DNA of 64,000 bases, taken from positions 124,001-188,000 of the forward strand of contig JAIWNE010000034.1 of NCBI GenBank assembly GCA_025331445.1, in the 5' to 3' direction. The DNA comes from Blakeslea trispora. Its lineage: Eukaryota > Mucoromycota > Mucoromycetes > Mucorales > Choanephoraceae. Each line of letters opens with the position of its first letter. Within the stretch, counting starts at the first letter, position 1. The position numbers and the translations under genes were made by a program. Shown here in pieces: positions 11,274 through 20,484 of this stretch. Below the pieces are notes generated by a model. That model was not told the origin of the DNA and made no database searches. It saw only the letters and a list, made by a program, of their open reading frames with translations.

Positions 11274-12250
11274 AGTATAATCCCCTTAAAGCTCAGTATA
11301 CTAAAAATATCGCAAGAAAATTGAGTAATGAACCTTTTATGAGGTTTGATTGCGGTTTGTTATACATAAAATTTAATGCTTAAATGAATAAAAAGTCACA
11401 TTGATGTTGAAAACGCCCGACGAGTACTTTTCAGAAAAGTGCCTTGTCTTCTTTTTTTTTATTCTTCTGTTCAATTCATATACAGTGTGATTGTACAAAC
11501 ACAGTCTTTTGACATCCTCTCTTTTTGCTTGACTACAAATATGAATTACAATGAACTTTGGTCAAGAAACAAAGAGCACATAATAACGCGAAGCTTGTAT
11601 AGAATAAAAAAAAAACTAGAAATCCCAATGGGAGTTTATTCATAGACTACAATCATTGTTTTTTTTTAAAAAAAAAGAAAGTTATCCGCAGTGGCTCAGC
11701 TATTGGCTGATGTTTTTATATATGACAACCATAGTTGAATGACCATCTTCCTTAGCTTTCAGCAATTTGTGTCTACTATGCTTTTGTTTCATAAGATGAA
11801 TTCGTTTTAACAACCAAGCCAAGTTTAAGAAAGAAACATTATGCGTAGAAATCTATCTTTCTTTCTTACAGAATGAGACTACTGTAACTTGATTTATTTT
11901 AGGTTTCTACAGTCATAAAATATATTAAAAAAAAAAAAGAATTGGCCCCCATTCGATTGTTTAACAATAGAAAAAAGGTAAAACTTCTTTTTAGACTACT
12001 TTTTTTCTCATTTGAATCTAGTTGAATTTTACTCAAACATTGACTTGTTCAAAAAAAGAGAGAGAGAAGGGTAAGTTATACTTTCTCTGTAACATCATTT
12101 CTTGTAATGAAAAATAAACTATAGTATCAAAAGGTAGCTTTCAAAGCCCGTAGGACTGCAGTCGATTGGACAATAACATCTATCAACTTTTTTATGTCAG
12201 GTCCGCCCTAATTTTGTCTTTTTTTTTATTTTGTCTTTAAAAGTACGCAA

Positions 12251-13835
12251 ATGATTTCTTTTTCTTTTTTTTTTCTTTATTTCTTCTATTATTATCTCGT
12301 TCATTCTCTCTTTTTTTTAATTGTTTTTTTTCTCGAATCTATGCAAAGTGGTAATAACGATTGTTTAGACAAGAATTTAAATCAACTTGATATTAACGAT
12401 ATTAAATGACAATAAAAAAATAAAATTAAAACACACACAAATTAAAAAAGCTTTTGAAGAACAAGTGCAAGACTGTTCTGGACAGGGCAACCAATACTCA
12501 AGTTGCTATCCAACAGCTTCAGATGTGTGGGAGAATGGGACGACACATAACTTTGTCTGGAACTTCAAGTAAGAAAAAAAAGCTTATATCGATTCCTTAA
12601 TCATGATTGCTTATCTGATTTCTATAGTAATCCATACTATGTTTTGTTTGTAAGCCATTTTTTTTTTTTGATACAATCAATATATATATATATTATTTTA
12701 GGAGAGAGAAAGAGAGAAAAAAAAAAAGAAGGAGAGAGAGAGAGGGGAGAAAAAGGAAGAAAAGAAAAGAAAAAAGCAAGAGGGGCGGGGGGCATTGTCT
12801 TGTCTAATATTCTAGACCTTCTCATACAAAAAAAAAATTCTTTTTATAGGATAATTTAAGCCTTTACTTGTACTATATTGTTCGATACGAATATGTCTCT
12901 GTTAAAAACTTTACCAATTTACCGGAAAGATCGGGTGGAATAGAAGTAACAGTAGATGATAGTTGGTTTTTATCCAGTCTACCTCCTGGCTCACCTAGTC
13001 AAAATCTAACTATGTATGGATTTTATTTACCCTCCTCAGCAAATCCAATGGAAGAATTAGCCAGTACAAGTAGTCAATTCCCAAGACCATTCAATTTTAC
13101 TGTTGTTCGTAAATATCTCTAATTTGATGATAAACATGATTAGAATAATAATAATGTGATTTTTTTCTTTTTTTTTTTATAGAAAAAGCACCACTGGGAA
13201 ATACAACAATTGATCAGAGTACCAACACCACTGTAACTCCCAACAATGGCAGCAACGACAGTGTTGCTAATAATAGTACAAATTCCTCTGTATTACCAAA
13301 CTGGGCTATTGCTGTCATTGTAATCGCGGTGGTTGCTCTCGTGTGTGGTGCAACCGCACTTGTTTGGACAATGTTGCTTTCCCGCAAAAACAAACGAAAC
13401 AATAAATTGCTCCCGATCGTGGCAAAAAGCAACCATGGCGATAGTGAAAAGAAACAGATGGAAGATTTACAGTCGATGCATTCACAAGTCAAGATGACAG
13501 CTTTTCGTTCTACAGAGAGTGTGCCCATGTCAGCAAGTACAGAAAATGGTTCTACTGTGGGCACATTAGCTTCTCGAAATCAGCCATTATCATTAGCAGC
13601 ACATGATTCAACTAAACTTTCATCCACAGATGCTCTCTTGCTTTCACTCGGAAGAAACAATGAATGGTCTAGTGAAGAAGATGAAGAGCTTAGAAGAAGA
13701 AGACTTGGTGAAGCATTGTTACAGAGACAGTTGGAAGAAGATGGTACCTCTGTCAAACACGCTGGTCGATTTACTCGTGTTAAAAGTATGGCTGAAATGC
13801 AGAAAAGTGCTGTTTTTGAACGTCCTCAGCCTTAG
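12251..13835 (+). CDS. Type I membrane glycoprotein, function unknown (5 exons)
   Basis: Proposed exons 12251-12350, 12451-12568, 12628-12649, 12850-13108 and 13183-13835; total 1152 nt, 383 aa, in frame throughout. Seen: a very hydrophobic N-terminus (signal peptide candidate, encoded by a pyrimidine-rich tract), an extracellular part with Cys pairs (DCSGQGNQYSSCYP) and many N-glycosylation sequons, a Ser/Thr/Asn-rich stalk, one transmembrane helix (WAIAVIVIAVVALVCGATAL), then a basic stop-transfer (SRKNKRNNK) and a Ser-rich cytoplasmic tail of about 150 residues. Exon 3 is only 22 nt. The first exon and its 100-bp AT-rich intron are the weakest part; translation could instead start at an internal ATG at 12341, losing the signal peptide. 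No family recognised; a cell-surface sensor or receptor is speculation. Confidence 0.6.
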
Positions 13836-14153
13836 AAACTTTATTCATCCAATCCACCTTTCTCACTCACTCACTCACCACACGCATATAAATATATACA
13901 CACATACACACACACACACACAAAGTACAGTCGTTCAACATATACTCTTTATAAATAATTATATATACAACCTTTCTTCCTCCCTCTCTCACCCCTTTTT
14001 TTTTTTAATTTTATTTGTCTATAAATTATTGTAATTTACATCACTATACATGTATAAAAGAAAAAAAAAAAGAAAGAACTTGTTCTTAAATTTCTATTTT
14101 GAATTTCATATACACACCTTTTTCTCTCTCTCTTTTATTTAATTTTGTTTATC

Positions 14154-14972
14154 ATGTCTTTTGATCAAGAACCACCTAGTTATGATCATGCTCTTCAGAC
14201 AAACTTGGACCCAAACCAAGTCTATCAATATGGCAAGTTTCAAGACGCTTCTATAGACTCTTTTGAGCAAGGCGAACTGTTCATTCAAGCCTTCTCTCAA
14301 CAGATAGATAAATTCCCAGAGCAAGAAGCTGAGCAAGTACATCAGCAGGGCCTTTTACGCACGATACGGATGGATACAGACATTCAGCAGAATCAGTTAT
14401 TTCAACATCCCCGACAAAAGATAGCCTTCAGAACACCTCAACCCGACCTGATTGAGTTCTGGCCTTCTCTCCCTGCTCACCCCGACTTGGATGTCATTGC
14501 ACAAGCAACCCATCCCTTCCTGACCCTCAAGGAATACAAATCTCGGTATGATCAGTTGACACAACATTATTTTGAGATAACGGTAGAAGCCATTGATGAT
14601 AGACGTGAGGTGGTGATGGCTATCGGTTTAGCTACCAAACCTTATCCTATCTTTCGAATGCCCGGATGGAACAAGTTTTCGGTGGGTTACCATAGTGATG
14701 ATGGTCACAAGTTCTGTGATGATGCTACTGGAGGACAACCTTTTGGACCAAGTTGGAAAGCAGGTGATACGGTCGGATGCGGATATTGTCCCGAGCATGG
14801 ACAAGTGTTCTTTACGCTGAATGGACAATGGCTTGGTTATGCGTTTCAAGGATTAAAGCGGCATTATTATTATGCAAGTGTCGGGACAGATGGACCTGCC
14901 AAAATCCGAGTTAATTTTGGACAAACTCCTTTCCGTTACTCATTTGATGGTTGGGCAGGTCAATTTGTTTAA
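14154..14972 (+). CDS. SPRY-domain protein with N-terminal PPxY motif (Ssh4-like)
   Basis: Single-exon, 272 aa, starting MSFDQEPPSYDHAL. The PPSY motif at residues 7-10 is the type bound by WW domains of Rsp5/Nedd4 ubiquitin ligases. A SPRY/B30.2-like domain fills about residues 140-270 (YFEITVEAIDDRREVVMAIG, GWNKFSVGYHSDDG, GDTVGCGYCPEHGQVFFTLN). Fungal Ssh4 and Ear1 combine SPRY, PPxY motifs and a membrane anchor and act as endosomal Rsp5 adaptors; here I see no transmembrane segment, so it may be a soluble relative. RanBP9-type SPRY proteins are the alternative, but no LisH/CTLH region is present. Confidence 0.75.
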   Translation: MSFDQEPPSYDHALQTNLDPNQVYQYGKFQDASIDSFEQGELFIQAFSQQIDKFPEQEAEQVHQQGLLRTIRMDTDIQQNQLFQHPRQKIAFRTPQPDLIEFWPSLPAHPDLDVIAQATHPFLTLKEYKSRYDQLTQHYFEITVEAIDDRREVVMAIGLATKPYPIFRMPGWNKFSVGYHSDDGHKFCDDATGGQPFGPSWKAGDTVGCGYCPEHGQVFFTLNGQWLGYAFQGLKRHYYYASVGTDGPAKIRVNFGQTPFRYSFDGWAGQFV

Positions 14973-15110
14973 TAAAGTTCATGTATTTTATTACACTTTA
15001 GAGAGAAAAAGAAAGAAAACATACACAACATATGTTGCTTGTATTGAAAAAATAGAGAGTCATTCTTTCCATTCAAATGTTTTTTTTTGGGTTGTTATTA
15101 TGTGTCGTTA

Positions 15111-15573
15111 TTACTGTTGTTGTTGTTGCTGTTGTTGTTGTTGAGCAGTATCAGAAACAAGTGGACTTTCTTTAACAGGGCTTGATCCAGGTTGAGATAC
15201 AGGATTAGAATGAGGAATGGTATCGGGTGAAGGGTGTTCTGAGCCGATGGCAACAGGCTCTTTTCCAGCCTTAGAAAGTGCATAATCACCAGAATCGAAA
15301 TATTTACGCTCCTATAGATACATATTGAAAGCTGGTTTAATAGATGTGTGTTTATGCGCGTTTAGGGTTATTTACTTTAAGTTTATGTCCCAAAAGATCT
15401 TTGCGATCAGGCAACTTGCCATACATGCGAAACAACTTTCTTTCTTCTTCACTCAATTGCTATAAACGCGTTACTTGTAAGATGTGAATGTCAACTAATT
15501 TTCTATTGAACAAAAACAAAAAAAAAAGAAAACTTACACTGATGTCAACTTTATTTGCTTGAGCTGGATTCAT
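15111..15573 (-). CDS. IGO1: Endosulfine / ARPP-19 family PP2A inhibitor (3 exons)
   Basis: Exons 15538-15573, 15376-15459 and 15111-15311 give 106 aa: MNPAQANKVDIS, then QLSEEERKLFRMYGKLPDRK, then the hallmark KYFDSGDYALSKAG. Ser in FDSGDY is the site phosphorylated by Greatwall/Rim15 kinase, turning the protein into an inhibitor of PP2A-B55 in mitosis or quiescence entry (family knowledge). The C-terminus is Pro/Ser-rich and ends in nine glutamines, a CAG/CAA tract likely to vary in length. It is convergent with the SPRY gene, 138 bp between stops. The gene for the PP2A A scaffold, a subunit of its expected target, lies 23 kb away. Confidence 0.9.
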
Positions 15574-15741
15574 GTTATTGAGAAAAAAAAAAAAGACAAA
15601 AAAAAAGAGAGAGAGAAAAAGAAAAAAAAAGAAAGAAAAAACACCTCTCTCACTATAAATATAGGATAATGTATACACACATAATAATAAAAAAAAATCA
15701 CACGACGTCACCAAGGTTAGGATTGATGCTAATTTTTTTTT

Positions 15742-16622
15742 CTAATAAACAGTAGACATATGGAATCGGGATTCCTCAAAGTCTTTTGTTTGGTCATCAT
15801 GAAGACGATGATGACGAGCCCCATTGTCAAGTCGGGTAGCATAAGCATTGACGACAGAAGCAAAATAAGCCTGCAAGAGTTGAACAAAGAAGCCAATGAT
15901 ACCCCAGCTGATGATCAACAGTTGAATGGCGTGCTCACAGTCCTCTTTTGAAGTAGCATTGGCATTCAGTGTATCAGGGTATCTAACAGGTGAGTAATAA
16001 CTGCCTACAGAGACAGTAGTAGGTACTAGATTGGTCTGAGCATTGCCCATGCCTACTAGACCGGACCGAATACAGGTTTGAATCATGGTTTGACGATAGG
16101 TTATCATCAAACCAAGTGAGACTGCATATTTCAAAAGTGATAGTCCACAACAGATCCATACAACAATACTGAAAATACGTGCTGATCTTCTTTGAGCCTA
16201 ATGTGTGGAGGGGAGGAGTTTAAGTCCTCTCTTTCTTTTTTTTTTGTGATTATCTAAAGATGTTACTTACAAAGATAGAGCCAAAAATACCAAATAAACC
16301 ACCCACAAATACAAGCACTGTAAATAAGAAATTGATATAATACCAAGCCTTTGCTGTTTGTCCTGAATAGACAATGATGGCTATGGCAATATACAAGTTA
16401 GTCTTGTTGAATTCAGTCTTAGAGTGTCATATTTACAATTGATGCCCAAGAAGCCTGTGACGGTATCTAGCAGATAGGCTATCTTTAGAAAACAATGTGT
16501 GAGTGCCCTTCTCTTTTCCTTGCAGTAGATGATCATAAACATACAAAAAACCACAAGGCAATCATCAATGTGCCTAAACGAAGAGGTATAAAACAACAAC
16601 ACTTTTCCAATGTAAAACTCAT
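15742..16622 (-). CDS. Four-span membrane protein, function unknown (4 exons)
   Basis: Exons 16545-16622, 16437-16482, 16271-16380 and 15742-16197; 229 aa. Hydrophobic segments lie near residues 14-35, 55-85, 90-115 and around 175-200 (CEHAIQLLIISWGIIGFFVQ, LLQAYFASVV), with a loop of about 60 residues before the last span that carries a likely N-glycosylation site and a Cys. The topology recalls tetraspanin- or MARVEL-type proteins, but I see no CCG motif, so no family is assigned. Its start codon is 87 bp from the start of the divergent coiled-coil gene. Exon 2 uses an AAAG acceptor chosen because it keeps a hydrophobic helix in frame. Confidence 0.7.
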
Positions 16623-16709
16623 AATAAAAAAAAAGAGAAAAAAATAAAGTAAAAAAAAAAATATTTTTATTTTTTATTTATTTATATATTTTTTTTTATT
16701 TCACTGCCT
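16623..16709. promoter_or_regulatory. 87-bp divergent promoter
   Basis: Only 87 bp separate the start codons of the membrane-protein gene (minus) and the coiled-coil gene (plus). The interval is almost entirely A and T, with poly-A and TATA-like stretches (TTTATTTATTTATATATT). Both transcription starts and both 5' leaders must fit here or overlap. Confidence 0.6.
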
Positions 16710-18707
16710 ATGCCAACACTCTTAAAGACAAAGAAAAAGAAGAAGAGAATCTTGCCTCAGAAAGAAGTGTTAGACATTGAATTTGTATCTGCACCCTCCC
16801 TTCGACGTTCGGTAGAAGATGACTTGCTATTTAACGCACCTTCGGAACACGATCGCGACATCTTATCCGAGTTATGGGGTCAAGCCGATCTAAATCATCG
16901 TCGACCTCAGGTTAATATTGGCAAACCTCAACAATTCACTCAACCAAAGACCAGTCCAGTCAAGCCATACGATCACTTGAAGCAGATCCCAAAGGAAAAG
17001 CAAGATGCCAACTGGTCTATGGATCTCAGTCAGATCTCAGTCTTGCCTACTCATCTACAACAGTATCACCTAAAACGACGTAAACAGCATGATATCGTAA
17101 AACAAACACCATCCCCAGAGACAGACATACAAGAAGTGAAGCAACTTCAGAAAGTAAGAGTCTATATCAAGATAAAGGACTTTTCTGTTGTCAATCCACA
17201 ACCCATATCAAAAGATACTCAATTGGGAGATGGTCTATCAAGCGATGTAGAGTTACACGATAATCCACTGCTCAATAAGATATCATCAGAGGAGTCAAAG
17301 GGAAATGAATCATTCAAAGAGATACCATCAGAGAGCCTATGCTTAGAGAATGTGATAAATTCAAACGATGGGCATCCAAACAGTGCACCATCAGAGGATA
17401 TGGTAGAGACAGTTGAGTCTAGAGAAGGCATGGAAGATGAGCCATTACTGGAAAAGAGAGCATCAGAAGATCTACAGTTAGATAGTGTGCAGCTACAAGA
17501 CATGGAAGACGAGCCACGAAATGTAGAGCTGGAACTACAAGAGTTAGTGTCGGGGCTACAAGGCATGAAGTCAGAGTTACGAAATATGGTGTCAGGACTA
17601 CAAAGAATGGAGTTGGGGATACAAGACATGGAGTCAGAACTACAGGAGTCAGAACTAGAATGGGGAGATATGGATTCAGACCTACAAGAGTCAGAGCTTG
17701 ACTCACAAGATACAGACTCAGAGTCAGAACTACAGGATGTAGACTCAGGCACACATAGTATAGAGTCAGAGATGCGAGACTTGGAGATGGAAATACGAGA
17801 CATGGGGCTGGAAATACAAGACATGGTATCAGGGCTACAGAACATGGAGTCAGGGCTACAAGGCATAGAATCGGAACTACGAGACATAGAATCGGAACTA
17901 CAGGAGTCAAAACTACAAGATATGGAGCTTGACTCACAAGATGTAGAGCCAGAACTACAAGAAGTACAGTCAGAACTACAAGAAGTACAGTCAGAACTAC
18001 AAGAAGTAGAGCCAGAGCTACAAGAAGTACAGTCAGAACTACAAGAAGTACAGTCAGAACTACAGGTCGTAGAACCAGAATTACAAGAAATGGAGCTTGA
18101 ATCAAACAATGTAGAGTCAGAGACTATACTACCAGAATTGATGGATTTAGAGAATGCACAACCAGATGATCTACATTCATCAAAAGATTTACACTCAGAT
18201 AATGAGCCATCAGAACAGACAGAGCCAGAAATGATGGCATCAGACAATATACAGTCAAAAGAGACACACTTAATGACAACAACATCAAAAGAGACACACT
18301 CAATGACAACAACATCAAAAGATATACATCAGCCAGAGACACTGCCAGTATCAGAACAAGGCAATCATAATAAGGCACAATCAGCCAAAGATAGCATTAG
18401 TTTAGAAGCAAATATACCACATATCAATAAAACCCAGCAACCTCAAGAGACTCAGCTTATCGTACAATGCCAAAATAAACAAGAAAAAGAACAAAAGAAT
18501 CCAACCTGTATTCATGGTCGGACAAAAAGAACACACGCCTTACTCAAACAGCGAATGGCAGACAGATGGATCATCAACCAGCCCCGAGTCAGAGATCAGC
18601 CTAGGATCCGGACTAGACGAAAAGAGCGTCTGTTGAGAAAGATTCACCAACCTTATATTGTACGTAAGAAAATCAAGCCAGTTCGTTGGGAAGTAGGCAC
18701 TCTTTAA
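16710..18707 (+). CDS. Heptad-repeat coiled-coil protein, function unknown
   Basis: Single exon, 665 aa. The N-terminus is basic (KTKKKKKRILPQK, possible nuclear signal). Residues of roughly 260-475 are a degenerate seven-residue repeat of the form ELQEVQS, with Leu and Val/Met spaced three and four apart, the a/d pattern of a coiled coil. At the DNA level this is a 21-bp minisatellite, nearly identical at about 17944-18090. A 30-bp unit duplicated at about 18256-18315 encodes SKETHLMTTT-type repeats. The C-terminal 60 residues are strongly basic (RTRRKERLLRKIHQPYIVRK). The acidic middle and basic ends give a polarised protein. No catalytic domain is seen; a scaffold or nuclear structural role is only a guess. 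Confidence 0.7.
   Translation: MPTLLKTKKKKKRILPQKEVLDIEFVSAPSLRRSVEDDLLFNAPSEHDRDILSELWGQADLNHRRPQVNIGKPQQFTQPKTSPVKPYDHLKQIPKEKQDANWSMDLSQISVLPTHLQQYHLKRRKQHDIVKQTPSPETDIQEVKQLQKVRVYIKIKDFSVVNPQPISKDTQLGDGLSSDVELHDNPLLNKISSEESKGNESFKEIPSESLCLENVINSNDGHPNSAPSEDMVETVESREGMEDEPLLEKRASEDLQLDSVQLQDMEDEPRNVELELQELVSGLQGMKSELRNMVSGLQRMELGIQDMESELQESELEWGDMDSDLQESELDSQDTDSESELQDVDSGTHSIESEMRDLEMEIRDMGLEIQDMVSGLQNMESGLQGIESELRDIESELQESKLQDMELDSQDVEPELQEVQSELQEVQSELQEVEPELQEVQSELQEVQSELQVVEPELQEMELESNNVESETILPELMDLENAQPDDLHSSKDLHSDNEPSEQTEPEMMASDNIQSKETHLMTTTSKETHSMTTTSKDIHQPETLPVSEQGNHNKAQSAKDSISLEANIPHINKTQQPQETQLIVQCQNKQEKEQKNPTCIHGRTKRTHALLKQRMADRWIINQPRVRDQPRIRTRRKERLLRKIHQPYIVRKKIKPVRWEVGTL
17500..18100 (+). 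repeat. 21-bp coding minisatellite (heptad repeat)
   Basis: Units of 21 bp encode seven residues; the 3' part at about 17944-18090 has seven nearly identical copies, while the 5' part is diverged. In-frame unit changes would lengthen or shorten the coiled coil without frameshift. Confidence 0.85.
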
Positions 18708-19274
18708 ATGTTTATTCACACGCTTTTGAGTTCAATAAACGCTCCAATCTACTACCTTCATCAGTTATGAGCAATACCATCTGTCCAATCAGATTGCTCC
18801 GATATAGATAAGAGAGGAGGAAAAAAAAAATTAGAGCCAAAGAAAATTTTGACATTTCCCCCCCTCCCCCTTCCTTTTTTTTTTGACATCTTTACAAAAT
18901 GGAGAAAGAGAAAAAGAGGTTTCTTTTTTGTTTTTTTTTTTTATTTATTTAAGCGTAAATGTATGTGTGTTTGGTGCCTGAAAAGAAAAGAAAGAAAATA
19001 AAGTTGAGAAACAAATAAATTTCAGTTTTTTTTTTATCGTGCATATTTCATAGATTTTGCCTAATTTGTCAGCTTACATCTATACTAAAATAAATAAATA
19101 AAAAAATCTTTAAATATTTTTTTTTTATTTTCCTTTTTTCTTTTTCTTCTTTGACAAGTTTTTCTTTTCTAAAAAAAAACACCTATTTTTCACACTTAAT
19201 TAACTTTATTATTATCTCTCTTTTTTTTTGATTGTTTTTCTCTGTACCTCAATATTGTAATAGAAAAGAGAAAA

Positions 19275-19289
19275 ATGATTGCCTTCTAA
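19275..19289 (+). CDS. Upstream ORF 1 (4 codons)
   Basis: ATG followed by three codons and TAA, encoding MIAF, with AAAA before the ATG. Very short leader ORFs followed by re-initiation are the basis of GCN4 translational control in yeast. Whether the transcript includes it is not known. Confidence 0.4.
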   Translation: MIAF

Positions 19290-19411
19290 ACCCCCCCCCC
19301 TTTTCCTGATTATTTTAGAAAGAAAACCTATACACATTACTTGTCTCTTTTTATTTGTTAAATCCTTGTTAAATCCTCTTGTTAAATTTTTGTTAAATTT
19401 TATTGTTTAAT

Positions 19412-19546
19412 ATGTTTTTTGTTTGTCCTCAAAAAGTGGTTCTCTCTAACCCTTATCCATCCAAGCCATTCTTCTCTTATACTACTGACGAGCCCTCCAC
19501 CTGTTCCAGAAAGAAAACTGACTCTGATTCCAACTATCCAAATTAA
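19412..19546 (+). CDS. Upstream ORF 2 (44 codons)
   Basis: ATG at 19412, stop at 19544-19546, 59 bp before the main start. The peptide begins MFFVCPQKVVLSNPYP and shows no domain. In fungal CPC1/cpcA leaders a longer inhibitory second uORF is typical (family knowledge), and this matches in position and size. Confidence 0.5.
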   Translation: MFFVCPQKVVLSNPYPSKPFFSYTTDEPSTCSRKKTDSDSNYPN

Positions 19547-19605
19547 TTTAAATCTCCGCAACTATCTTACTTTTTTTTTTTTACCTGAAAAAAAAATTTA
19601 TAACA

Positions 19606-20484
19606 ATGAACACACCCATCACCAATAACAATACTGCCAGCACTTTTCCATTCTTTGTGACTGGTTACAGTGCTGCCACAGCTCAGTCTGATTCTTTCAA
19701 TCAACAAAACTTCATTCAAGACAGCAATCACACATCCAACTTGACAGTCAATGATTGGTTAAATCAACTCATGGTACATCCTGATCTTAAACAACAACAG
19801 CAGAATGAGCCTACAACAGATTTCAATGATCTGTTCCAATTCTTACCTATCTCACCTCCATTGACTACAAGCCCTGACTCTGTTCATCAAGACATGGTAC
19901 CTTCTACTATCAACACACCTACTATGAACAATGTAAATGCTGCCTCAAATGACCCTCTTGTTGCCTTGTTTCCCGATATCTTGAATAACCATCTTCCTCC
20001 CCCTCGTCCTGTCGTGACTCAACGTAAGGCACCTGTGGCTATCATGCCCAAGGGTTCCAATATGGTACCTATTGCCCCTCGTCCCGGTGGATTCACGCCT
20101 CCAGTCACCATCAGTAAACGTAAATCAGATGCCTCTGGTATAGATCAGAGTGATGAAGCTGCTCAAAAACGCCAAAAGAATACAGATGCCGCTCGTCGTT
20201 CTCGTCTCAAGAAGATCATCAAGATGGAAACTTTAGAAAAACAAGTTACTGAGCTGGAATCTGATAATGCCCGACTTACGACCCGTGTTGCCGTGCTAGA
20301 GTCGGAAAAGAGTGCCTTGGTCTTGAAAGACAAAGGTCTCGAAGAACGTATTCGTGTACTTGAAGCCCAACTGGCTGAAGCACATCATGCTCTTACTGCT
20401 ACAGTAAATGCTACTCAAAATACTACCACTACTACTACCATTACTACCATTAATACAGAAGAAGCAGAGACTGATTCTGCTTAA
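19606..20484 (+). CDS. Gcn4/Cpc1-like bZIP transcription factor
   Basis: Single exon, 292 aa. The N-terminal two thirds is Asn/Thr/Pro-rich with acidic and hydrophobic patches (NDLFQFLPISPP), as in activation domains. The C-terminal bZIP has the basic region KRQKNTDAARRSRLKK, matching the N-x7-R rule and closely resembling Gcn4, then a leucine zipper starting METLEKQVTELESDNARL and running about five heptads. Gcn4-type factors bind TGACTCA and switch on amino-acid biosynthesis when charged tRNA is short. Two upstream ORFs in its leader support translational control. LEU1 in this window carries two TGACTCA sites and is a plausible target (inference). Other bZIPs of the AP-1 class are less likely, given the basic region. 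Confidence 0.85.
   Translation: MNTPITNNNTASTFPFFVTGYSAATAQSDSFNQQNFIQDSNHTSNLTVNDWLNQLMVHPDLKQQQQNEPTTDFNDLFQFLPISPPLTTSPDSVHQDMVPSTINTPTMNNVNAASNDPLVALFPDILNNHLPPPRPVVTQRKAPVAIMPKGSNMVPIAPRPGGFTPPVTISKRKSDASGIDQSDEAAQKRQKNTDAARRSRLKKIIKMETLEKQVTELESDNARLTTRVAVLESEKSALVLKDKGLEERIRVLEAQLAEAHHALTATVNATQNTTTTTTITTINTEEAETDSA

Larger units (their letters stand above)
10801..11418. mobile_element. Non-autonomous transposon-like element (MITE candidate)
   Basis: A 618-bp block bounded by perfect 10-bp inverted termini, GGGCGTTTTC at 10801-10810 and GAAAACGCCC at 11409-11418. It has no coding capacity. Just inside the left end is a near-perfect palindrome (10857-10903) centred near TCACGTGA. The middle holds about 2.6 degenerate tandem units of about 86 bp (starting 11051, 11136 and 11223), each with a G-rich/C-rich hairpin such as GGGGAGGGTCGTCCCTCCCC. 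The GC content of these units contrasts sharply with the AT-rich surroundings. A clear target-site duplication was not found, so element boundaries are inferred from the termini. Confidence 0.5.
8820..12250. other. Long gene-poor stretch with a transposon-like element
   Basis: About 3.4 kb upstream of the SET/MYND gene. It contains a CA microsatellite (9400-9427), one unassigned 105-codon frame (10467-10784) and the element at 10801-11418. Otherwise it is AT-rich with homopolymer runs, and I see no conserved coding sequence. Confidence 0.5.
18708..19605 (+). promoter_or_regulatory. Promoter and long leader of the bZIP gene
   Basis: About 900 bp with C-runs and pyrimidine tracts upstream of the Gcn4-like gene. 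Near its 3' end are imperfect repeats of TTGTTAAAT (about 19356-19400) and two upstream open frames (19275-19289, 19412-19546). No TGACTCA autoregulatory site was seen. The transcription start is unknown. Confidence 0.5.

Noticed and set aside
12637..12859. Lys/Glu/Arg-rich and Ser/Phe-rich frames in purine tract
   Set aside because: They lie in an intron of the membrane-protein gene and reflect a GA-rich tract.
17219..18247. 342-codon minus-strand frame, Ser/Cys-rich
   Set aside because: It is the antisense reading of the heptad minisatellite in the coiled-coil gene. Its repeat mirrors the 21-bp unit and has no start context or splice partners.
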